A stretch of 10,934 bases of DNA from Planctomycetota bacterium (GTDB lineage: Bacteria > Planctomycetota > Phycisphaerae > Phycisphaerales > SM1A02): assembly GCA_009924765.1 (NCBI GenBank), contig RFQW01000023.1, positions 1-10,934 of the forward strand, given 5' to 3'. A program made the position numbers and the translations under genes. Shown one piece after another: positions 5,835-10,934 of the stretch (positions within the stretch are counted from its first letter, which is position 1; each line of letters opens with the position of its first letter). The notes below the pieces were generated by a model. It was not told the DNA's origin, searched no databases, and saw nothing but the letters and a program-made list of their open reading frames with translations.

Positions 5835-7578
5835 CGTGCACCTCCTCGGGTGTGGTCAGGCCGGCGAGCACCTTCTGCATGCCGTCGTCCCACAGGGTCT
5901 CGAAGCCCTGTTCACGCAGCAGGTTCCGGATCGACGCCGGATCGCAGGTGCCGCACAGCAGATCGTTCATCTTCTCGTCGGGCACCATGAGCTCATAGAT
6001 GCCCAGGCGTCCGCTCAGGCCGGTGTCGCGGCACTTGCGGCAGCCGGCGCCCTTCATGGGCGTGCCATCCTGGAAGGCGTACAGACCCATCGAGCGCTTC
6101 TGCGCCTCGTCCAGTTCGCACGGCGTGGCGCAGTGGCGACACACGCGGCGCACCAGTCGCTGCGCCAGCACGCCACGAAGGCTCGCGGCGATCAGGAAGT
6201 TCTCCACGCCGAGGTTGCCCAGTCGCGTGATCGCGCTCGGCGCGTCGTTGGTGTGCAGCGTGCTCAGCACCACGTGACCGGTCAGCGCGGCCTGCACCGC
6301 GATCTGCGCGGTCTCGCTGTCGCGGATCTCGCCCACCATGATCACGTCGGGGTCCTGGCGCAGCAGCGAGCGCAGCGCGGACGCGAAGGTGAAGCCCGCC
6401 TTCGAGTTGATCTGCGCCTGATGCACCCCCTCGATGTTCGACTCCACCGGATCCTCGACCGTGCTCACGTTGATGGTGGTGCGGTCGAAGGTGTTCAGCA
6501 CGCTGTACAGCGTGGTGCTCTTGCCGCTGCCGGTGGGGCCGGTCACCAGCGCGATGCCGTAGGGCTGGTCGATCACCTGCTGGAAGCCGTCCAGCATCTT
6601 CGGGCGGAAGCCCAGCTGCTGCAGCGACAGACGCGAGCCGCTGCTGTCCACCACGCGCATCACGATCTTCTCGCCGAACTTGCCGGGCAGCGTGCTCACG
6701 CGCAGGTCGATGGGGCGGCCGTTCACGCGCACGCTGATCTCGCCGTCCTGCGGCACGCGGCGCTCGCTGATGTCCAGGTGCGCCATGATCTTCACGCGAC
6801 TGGCGATGGCGGCATTCATGCGCCACGGCGGCGACATGCGGTTGCCCAGCACGCCGTCGATGCGGAAGCGCACGCGCATGGTGTTGTCGTCGGGCTCGAT
6901 GTGGATGTCGCTGGCGCCCTCCTCCACGGCGGAGCAGATGATGAAGTTCACCAGCTTCACCACCGGGCCCATGTCGTCCTCGCCCTGGCCCCCCACCATC
7001 TCCTCGACCTGCTTCTCCTGCAGGGTGAAGCCGCTCTCGGCGCCGGTGTCCAGCATCTCGGCGACGATCTCCTCGGCCTTCTCCTGCACGGCGCCATCGT
7101 TCACGGCCTCGGCCAGCATGGCGTCCAGCGCCACCTCCGGGCTTGCGACGAAGCGCACGCGCAGGCCGCAGGTGCGCTGTGCCAGCTCGCGGACATGGTC
7201 GTTCTGCGGATCCGCGGTCGCCACCAGCAGCAGGTCGTTCTCGCGACGCAGCGGCACCACGCGATGCTCGCGGCGCATCGACTCGGGCAGCAGCTTCATC
7301 ACCCCGGCATCGGCCTGCTTCGCGGGCTCGGGCACGAACTCGATCTCGAGCGTGCGCGCCACGGCCTGCAGCAGCGTGGTGCGGTCCACCAGTTCCATCT
7401 GCAGCAGCACCTCGCCCAGCAGCAGTCGCTGGCCGCCCATGCTCTGCTGACGCAGCGCCTCGCGCAGCTGGTGCATGCTGATCGCGCCGGCCTCAACCAG
7501 GGCCTGGCCCACGCGCGGCAGCGTGCGCAACTCGGTGCTGGACAGCGAACCCGATGCCTTGCTCTCGAAGTTGTTCAT
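5818..7578 (-). CDS. pilB: Pilus/secretion assembly ATPase (PilB/GspE family) with N-terminal MshEN-like domain
   Basis: The 586-residue cytoplasmic hexameric ATPase would power extension of the (pseudo)pilus. Motifs in order: Walker A G347-P-T-G-S-G-K-S-T355, Asp box S372-T-V-E-D-P-V-E379, Walker B D409-P-D-V-I-M-V-G-E-I-R-D420, His box T433-G-H-V-V-L-S-T-L-H-T-N-D445, and a zinc-type cysteine pair set C480-R-H-C483 and C513-R-K-C516. These mark the assembly (PilB/GspE) class, not PilT. Residues 22-85 look like an MshEN (T2SSE_N) domain: R22-V-G-Q-A-L-V-E-A-G-A-I fits the R-x-G first half of the c-di-GMP motif, while the second half lacks the expected Arg two residues before its Gly (L53-L-G55). 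The ATG at 7578 has AGGAGG six bases upstream and overlaps the upstream stop as ATGA. GspE is an equivalent family name. Confidence 0.95.
   Translation of the reverse strand: MNNFESKASGSLSSTELRTLPRVGQALVEAGAISMHQLREALRQQSMGGQRLLLGEVLLQMELVDRTTLLQAVARTLEIEFVPEPAKQADAGVMKLLPESMRREHRVVPLRRENDLLLVATADPQNDHVRELAQRTCGLRVRFVASPEVALDAMLAEAVNDGAVQEKAEEIVAEMLDTGAESGFTLQEKQVEEMVGGQGEDDMGPVVKLVNFIICSAVEEGASDIHIEPDDNTMRVRFRIDGVLGNRMSPPWRMNAAIASRVKIMAHLDISERRVPQDGEISVRVNGRPIDLRVSTLPGKFGEKIVMRVVDSSGSRLSLQQLGFRPKMLDGFQQVIDQPYGIALVTGPTGSGKSTTLYSVLNTFDRTTINVSTVEDPVESNIEGVHQAQINSKAGFTFASALRSLLRQDPDVIMVGEIRDSETAQIAVQAALTGHVVLSTLHTNDAPSAITRLGNLGVENFLIAASLRGVLAQRLVRRVCRHCATPCELDEAQKRSMGLYAFQDGTPMKGAGCRKCRDTGLSGRLGIYELMVPDEKMNDLLCGTCDPASIRNLLREQGFETLWDDGMQKVLAGLTTPEEVHGACRH
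5841..5846 (-). promoter_or_regulatory. Shine-Dalgarno site that fixes the GTG start of pilC
   Basis: A perfect AGGAGG on the minus strand, inside the 3' end of pilB, lies six bases before GTG at 5834. It makes the non-ATG start credible. Confidence 0.8.
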
Positions 7579-8219
7579 CGGAAGCCTCCTGCGGCTGGTG
7601 CCTTGCCGGCGATGCCAGCTCCGAACTGCACGTCGATCAACTGGCCATCGTGATCCACCGTCACGGTGCGATCCCCGATCGCCTTGACGCGCGCGAACGA
7701 GCCGTCGGGCAGTCCAACGGCATCACCCACGCGCACCGTCTGGTCACCGAACACCGCCAACTCCCCACGCACGACCGCCTTCAGCGGCAGTCCGGGCAGC
7801 ACGCCTGGGATCGCCTCCGAACGCACCAAGGCCCTGGCCGGCACGGTTTCAGTCACCGGCTCGGGCACGTTCCATGCCTTGAACGGGTCGCGGGCGGGCG
7901 CACGCTCGAATGCCATCTCGACAACATGGCGAGAGGCGCTCGGCGCCGCGCCAGCGGATGTGGACGCGACAACCGCCGCCTTCGCGACGGGCATGGTCGT
8001 TTCAGACCGCGACTGCGCCGCGCTTGACGCAGTCTTGTCGCTGGCCGCGCTCTTCGCGCTCGTCGAGGCGGCGGCACCCGCGGTGCGCGGTCCGAACGCG
8101 CTCTTCAACGTGAGCACGCCAACGCCGACCACCGTCACCGCGATCAGCACGGCGAACTGCTGCGGTTGCACGCCGAGCCGCTGGCAGAGCTCCTGCCATT
8201 GCCGCTTCCAGACCGGCAT
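7575..8219 (-). CDS. PilP/GspC-like alignment-complex protein
   Basis: The 214-residue bitopic inner-membrane protein has a short cytoplasmic N-terminus, one membrane segment at about 22-38, an Ala/Ser-rich flexible linker (45-100) and a small beta-rich C-terminal domain (about 140-200). A R110-D-P-F motif before the domain, and the strand pattern L-K-A-V-V-R-G then G-D-x-V-R-V-G-D-A-V-G, resemble PilP and the homology region of GspC, which connect the inner-membrane platform to the secretin. It is not lipidated at the N-terminus, unlike many PilP proteins, which makes it somewhat more GspC-like. It follows pilO with a TGATG junction and has AAGGAG nine bases before its ATG. Position right after pilM-N-O is the strongest support; sequence similarity alone is modest. 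Confidence 0.75.
   Translation of the reverse strand: MPVWKRQWQELCQRLGVQPQQFAVLIAVTVVGVGVLTLKSAFGPRTAGAAASTSAKSAASDKTASSAAQSRSETTMPVAKAAVVASTSAGAAPSASRHVVEMAFERAPARDPFKAWNVPEPVTETVPARALVRSEAIPGVLPGLPLKAVVRGELAVFGDQTVRVGDAVGLPDGSFARVKAIGDRTVTVDHDGQLIDVQFGAGIAGKAPAAGGFR
7585..7590 (-). promoter_or_regulatory. Shine-Dalgarno site of pilB
   Basis: AGGAGG on the minus strand lies six bases before the ATG at 7578 and inside the end of the PilP-like gene. It confirms the pilB start and coupling through the ATGA overlap. Confidence 0.75.
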
Positions 8220-8845
8220 CAGCCACCGCTCCTTCCACCGCCCGACAACGCGCCTCCCGCCTTGGACTCGGCGGCTCGCTCGCTGAAATACTCGTCGAAG
8301 ACCAACTTCGCATCCACCAAGCCGCCATCCACGGTCGGATTGCGCGTCATCTCGATCGACCGCACGGTCACGAGGGACTTCAGGCCCTCCGCGAGGCTCA
8401 CGGCACTGAAGAGCGAATCGAAGCTGCCGGTCATCTCCACGTCGACGGATCGGCGCATGGCCTTGCCACCGCTGAGGCCCGGAACGGCGACCGGCGCAAG
8501 CTTGCCCAGCCTGGACTGGCTGCCACTGATGCGCTTGGCGTCGGCACTGCGTGCGATGCTGCCGAGCAGCGCGCCCTGATCCGGCGCGTTCGGCAGTGTG
8601 CGACCGCGCTTGTCGAGCGCCGCACGCAGGCGTCCGATGTCCACCTGCATCTCGCGCAGATTGTCCTGTCGCGCCGCCGCCTCGTCCGCCACGGCCTGCA
8701 GCGCGAGCGCCTCACAGCTCCAGGCGCGCGCGCGCAGGTAGTTCGGAACGGTGAAGATGGCGAGTAGTCCCACCGCAGCCACAAGTGGAACGGCCGTCAT
8801 GGCCATTTCGCGGTTGAAGCGCTGCATCAGGGATCGATCGCTCAT
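8219..8845 (-). CDS. pilO: PilO-like pilus assembly protein
   Basis: The 208-residue bitopic inner-membrane protein has a membrane segment at 17-33, a charged helical stretch likely to form a coiled coil (45-80) and a periplasmic domain (84-190) with the pattern expected of PilO/GspM ferredoxin-like folds: L84-P-N-A-P-D-Q-G-A-L-L followed by S-I-A, then alternating strands (V-D-V-E-M-T-G-S-F-D-S-L-F). It would pair with PilN in the alignment subcomplex. The C-terminus is Gly/Ser-rich and probably disordered. The ATG overlaps the pilN stop as ATGA, and GGAG lies ten bases upstream. The call depends on both fold pattern and gene order. Confidence 0.82.
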   Translation of the reverse strand: MSDRSLMQRFNREMAMTAVPLVAAVGLLAIFTVPNYLRARAWSCEALALQAVADEAAARQDNLREMQVDIGRLRAALDKRGRTLPNAPDQGALLGSIARSADAKRISGSQSRLGKLAPVAVPGLSGGKAMRRSVDVEMTGSFDSLFSAVSLAEGLKSLVTVRSIEMTRNPTVDGGLVDAKLVFDEYFSERAAESKAGGALSGGGRSGG

Positions 8846-9456
8846 CGCACAGTTTCTCCACTGGCCACGCGCAGCGTGCCGGGTTCTCGAATCTGAATGT
8901 TCAGAGGCACCTGGAACGAGAGCGTGAACTCGTCGACGCGCTTGCCGATGGCCTCGGACGCCTTGCTTTCGGTCACGGTGACGGCCTCGAAGGCCGGCGC
9001 GGCCGCCAACCGCCGCTCGAAGGCGATCAGGTCGGCGTTGCTGGCGGCGTATCCCTTCAGCATGACGATCATCTGCCGGGGCGATTCCTCGGTCTCCAGC
9101 CGCAGTCCAGTCAGGCTCATGTGCTCAGGAAGCATGTTGGTCAGGGTCGCAAGGACCTCCGATGCGGAGATCGGTGGTACCAGTCCATCGGTTACAAGCA
9201 GGGCCCGCTCAAGTTCCGAATGCTCGGAAGTCATGCGATCAACCAATTCGTCCACCACGGGCATGTTGGCCACCCACTGGGCCCCGACGGCCCGTGCCGC
9301 GTCGGCCCGCTGGGCACTATTCCAGCTGTGCACGCCGACTCCCAGGCTCAGCACGACCATCAAGGCCGTCAGGAGGCTGGTTCGGCGCCGGGCGCGGCAG
9401 TTTCGGACCACCTTCCGCATGTCATCCGGCATGAAATCGACCAGTGGCGTGCTCAT
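8842..9456 (-). CDS. pilN: PilN-like pilus assembly protein
   Basis: The 204-residue bitopic inner-membrane protein begins with a short cytoplasmic tail, L5-V-D-F-M-P-D-D, which takes the place of the I-N-L-L-P element of PilN that docks into PilM. A basic stretch precedes the membrane segment (27-44), and a helical region (50-90) leads to the PilN domain (about 98-185): S97-A-S-E-V-L-A-T-L-T-N-M-L-P, then L-T-G-L-R-L-E, a G-Y-A-A-S strand turn and F147-E-R-R-L. The ATG at 9456 is chosen because it overlaps the pilM stop as ATGA and has GGAGG five bases upstream; the open frame continues further upstream inside pilM, but that extension is arginine/glycine-rich and unlike PilN. Confidence 0.85.
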   Translation of the reverse strand: MSTPLVDFMPDDMRKVVRNCRARRRTSLLTALMVVLSLGVGVHSWNSAQRADAARAVGAQWVANMPVVDELVDRMTSEHSELERALLVTDGLVPPISASEVLATLTNMLPEHMSLTGLRLETEESPRQMIVMLKGYAASNADLIAFERRLAAAPAFEAVTVTESKASEAIGKRVDEFTLSFQVPLNIQIREPGTLRVASGETVR

Positions 9457-10448
9457 GCGGCCCTCCGGCTGCTCGAGGTTCGGACATGCAGGCTGGCGGC
9501 ACCCATGGCGCTCGCCCACGCTTCGCCCGTCGGTTCCCCATCCACCCAGCGGCCGCTGCCGGCCCCCGCCACGCACACGCCGCACACGCCGTGCAGCGCG
9601 TCAAGCAGGCTGGTGTCGTCGGCGCATGGTCCGGACACAACCATCCGCGCGGGCCACACCTGCTCGCCGCAGGACTGTCGCAGGCAACGCAGGGTCTCCT
9701 CGGCAAGGCAACTCCACCGCCAGGGCGATGCCGTCTCGATCGGCTCCAGCGGAATCGCGTCCGAGACGGCTTCGGGTGCACGCGGAGCGCTTGCGACCGC
9801 GTTCCAGTCCCCCTTCATGCACCGCATCTGCCAGAGGCAGCCGTCCTGCAGCAGGGAAAGCGTCGCCATGCGCGGTTCCACGTGCAGGCACGCCACCAGA
9901 CCCACCTGCGACTCGCCATGCCAGCGTTCGATGCCGCGCAGCGCGGCGATGGCTGCATGCTCCACGCTCATGGGCATCATGCCCGCACCAACCACGGCCT
10001 CCACGGCACGGCGCACCAGAGGCTTCGAGGCGGCAAGCAGCAGCACGCCCCGCCCGCCACCCGAGGTGTGCATGGGCACGTGCTGCAGCGCGTATTCCGA
10101 GGGCTCCACGCCGAAGCGATCCTGCGCCTCGAATCGTGCGCTCGCGCACAGTTCATCGTCGGACATGGAAGGAAGGCTCGCCGTGTCGGCCCGGAACATG
10201 TCCGTGGAGATGGTCACCCGGCATGCAGCTCCGCGGAGCCCGAGTTCACGAACCCGCTCGGCCAGCGTCGCCGCGACGTGCTGGGGCAGTTCGTGCGTCA
10301 GGTCAATCGGCGCCAGCACGCACGCGGCCATGCTCCGCCAGCCGATGTGCGGCGCCGGCGCCAGCACGAGCAGACGCGTTGCGTCCGCGCCCAGGTCCAG
10401 CGCAACCGTGCAAGATCCCGCACCAAGGATGTTTCGAAACGACTTCAT
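9453..10448 (-). CDS. pilM: PilM-like actin-fold pilus assembly protein with degenerate nucleotide motifs
   Basis: The 331-residue cytoplasmic protein would bind the PilN tail and link the platform to the ATPase. The first phosphate-loop strand is visible (V15-A-L-D-L-G-A), and A104-R-F-E-A-Q-D-R-F-G-V followed by E-Y-A-L matches the K/R-F-E-A-x-x-x-x-x segment of PilM. The second phosphate motif, D-x-G-x-x-x-T in typical PilM, appears as H189-V-E-P-R-M-A before L-S-L-L-Q-D-G, and the late G-G-x-A element appears as S272-G-P-C-A-D-D, so ATP binding may be weak or lost. Thirteen cysteines is high for this family. ATG 10448 is preferred over in-frame ATG 10472 because GGAGG (10455-10459) lies six bases upstream. 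It is the first gene of the machine operon, after a hairpin that follows the pilin gene. Family call relies partly on its place before pilN. Confidence 0.82.
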   Translation of the reverse strand: MKSFRNILGAGSCTVALDLGADATRLLVLAPAPHIGWRSMAACVLAPIDLTHELPQHVAATLAERVRELGLRGAACRVTISTDMFRADTASLPSMSDDELCASARFEAQDRFGVEPSEYALQHVPMHTSGGGRGVLLLAASKPLVRRAVEAVVGAGMMPMSVEHAAIAALRGIERWHGESQVGLVACLHVEPRMATLSLLQDGCLWQMRCMKGDWNAVASAPRAPEAVSDAIPLEPIETASPWRWSCLAEETLRCLRQSCGEQVWPARMVVSGPCADDTSLLDALHGVCGVCVAGAGSGRWVDGEPTGEAWASAMGAASLHVRTSSSRRAA

Positions 10449-10454
10449 TCCCTG

Positions 10455-10459
10455 CCTCC
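10455..10459 (-). promoter_or_regulatory. Shine-Dalgarno site of pilM
   Basis: GGAGG on the minus strand lies six bases before the ATG at 10448 and decides against the ATG at 10472. No clear -35/-10 pair was seen in 10460-10507. Confidence 0.7.
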
Positions 10460-10507
10460 ATTCGACATGCATCGCCTTGATCCGATCCGTTCGGTCCCGA
10501 GAAAGAT

Positions 10508-10535
10508 TGAGGGATCCCGTTTCCGGGATCCCTCA
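10508..10535 (-). terminator. Strong hairpin terminator between the pseudopilin gene and pilM
   Basis: TGAGGGATCCCG and CGGGATCCCTCA form a perfect 12-bp stem. Read on the minus strand, the loop is GAAA, a stable GNRA tetraloop. It is followed by ATCTTTCTC, a moderately U-rich run. It begins about 50 bases after the pseudopilin stop and ends about 60 bases before pilM. It probably ends most pilin transcripts or protects their 3' ends, letting pilin be made in excess of the machine. Confidence 0.75.
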
Positions 10536-10552
10536 TCTCTGTGTCGTGTGAG

Positions 10553-10571
10553 GCGGCCCTGTTCAGGCCGC
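10553..10571 (-). other. Second small inverted repeat after the pseudopilin stop
   Basis: GCGGCC and GGCCGC form a 6-bp stem with a 7-base loop, 13 bases past the pseudopilin stop. There is no U-run behind it, so it is not a terminator on its own; it may add to the 3' structure formed with the stronger hairpin at 10508-10535. Confidence 0.3.
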
Positions 10572-10584
10572 GGTGAAGCCCGGA

Positions 10585-10934
10585 TCAGCTCTCGGGCTCG
10601 AACTTCTTGGTGGTGGCGTTGTAGACCCAGCCCTTGGTTTCATCCTTCTGGTTCTTCAGATCATCTTGCGAGCAGTAGCCAGCGCGGCCCTCGCCGGTAG
10701 TGAGCACCAACAGATCAGCCTGGCTGAATGTCAAGTTCGTGGTCGAACTGGCCACGCCAGCCAACTTGGCCGGAATCGTGACATTCGTCGGCTTCATGGT
10801 GTTCAGCCGCGTCACCATGGTGCTGATCTGCGATGCACGCGCCGTGGCGGCGTTGCTGTTGGCGTCGTTCAATGCACCGGTCACGCCCGGGATCACCAGG
10901 GCCGCCAGCACGCCGAGGATCACCACCACGATCA
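10585..10934 (-). CDS. Type IV pilin / pseudopilin, 5' end cut off by window edge
   Basis: About 116 C-terminal residues are visible. The first, I-V-V-I-L-G-V-L-A-A-L-V-I-P, is the second half of the class III hydrophobic helix that follows the prepilin peptidase site; the G-F-T-L-I-E part lies outside the window. The GTG at 10927-10929 is an internal codon, not the start. Then come the amphipathic helix (N-A-A-T-A-R-A-S-Q-I-S-T-M-V) and a small globular domain ending G-W-V-Y-N-A-T-T-K-K-F, close to the C-terminus of GspG-like major pseudopilins. One cysteine is visible (G-Y-C-S), so the usual C-terminal disulfide pair of pilins is absent. The coding sequence looks less GC-rich than its neighbours, as is common for highly expressed pilins. 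It is the probable fibre subunit for the downstream PilM-C machine. Confidence 0.85.
   Translation of the reverse strand, partial: IVVVILGVLAALVIPGVTGALNDANSNAATARASQISTMVTRLNTMKPTNVTIPAKLAGVASSTTNLTFSQADLLVLTTGEGRAGYCSQDDLKNQKDETKGWVYNATTKKFEPES

Noticed and set aside
4353..5990. A 545-codon open frame on the + strand opposite pilC
   Set aside because: Antisense shadow of pilC; His/Arg-rich composition, no recognisable motif and no ribosome site of note.
5803..7653. A 616-codon open frame on the + strand opposite pilB
   Set aside because: It is antisense to a gene with intact Walker and His boxes; its protein is His/Ala/Leu/Gln-rich with no domain pattern, a usual shadow of GC-rich coding DNA.
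9457..9585. In-frame N-terminal extension of pilN up to 9585
   Set aside because: It lies inside pilM in another frame, has an Arg/Gly-rich product unlike PilN, and the ATGA overlap with GGAGG supports 9456.
8897..10480. Long overlapping + strand open frames opposite pilM and pilN
   Set aside because: Several frames stay open at once, the products are Arg/Ser/Pro-rich, and the opposite strand has a coherent coupled pilM-pilN pair.
1..10934. CRISPR array, tRNA/rRNA, insertion sequence or phage attachment site
   Set aside because: I looked for spaced direct repeats, cloverleaf-like segments, transposase motifs and terminal inverted repeats and saw none; almost all bases are covered by ordinary genes.

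Overview
The window is GC-rich, densely packed DNA that looks like a planctomycete of the class Phycisphaerae. The clearest marker is a paired 'GC-type' dockerin module: two D-x-D-G-D-G-x-V calcium loops with cysteines at the boundaries, placed right after a signal peptide. Such modules are common on exported Phycisphaerales proteins. The CGCT-type DUF1573 protein and the compact pilus/type II secretion cluster fit that assignment. It rests on protein style, not on a marker gene. There is no rRNA, tRNA, CRISPR array, insertion sequence or phage gene. No gap without a gene exceeds 300 bases; the longest is about 136 bases.

Layout. (1) 22-1104, + strand: tyrA, a fused chorismate mutase/prephenate dehydrogenase for tyrosine synthesis. 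It is the only + strand gene and converges on the rest with a 7-base gap. (2) 1112-4489, - strand, transcribed right to left: an exported arylsulfotransferase-like beta-propeller with an N-terminal dockerin pair, a membrane-anchored DUF1573 protein, and an exported thioredoxin-fold/TPR protein. (3) 4572-10448, - strand: a six-gene assembly-machine operon in the order pilM-pilN-pilO-pilP-like-pilB-pilC. (4) 10585 to the window end, - strand: the 3' part of a type IV pilin/pseudopilin gene, separated from pilM by a strong 12-bp hairpin.

How the genes work together. PilM/N/O/P-like would form the inner-membrane alignment platform, PilB (GspE-type ATPase) would power assembly, PilC (GspF-type) is the membrane platform, and the pseudopilin is the fibre subunit. 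No secretin (PilQ/GspD), retraction ATPase (PilT) or prepilin peptidase (PilD) lies in the window. Adjacent cistrons in the machine overlap (mostly ATGA or TGATG), and most starts carry a strong Shine-Dalgarno sequence, so translation is probably coupled. The terminator after the pilin gene probably lets pilin be made in excess over the machine.

The downstream trio is extracytoplasmic. A cysteine-containing dockerin/sulfotransferase-like protein sits with a CxxC thioredoxin-fold protein and a CGC-containing DUF1573 protein. This resembles the logic of the assT-dsbL-dsbI operon of uropathogenic E. coli, in which a sulfotransferase travels with its own thiol oxidoreductase. Whether the dockerin protein is a substrate of the neighbouring secretion-like machine is inference.
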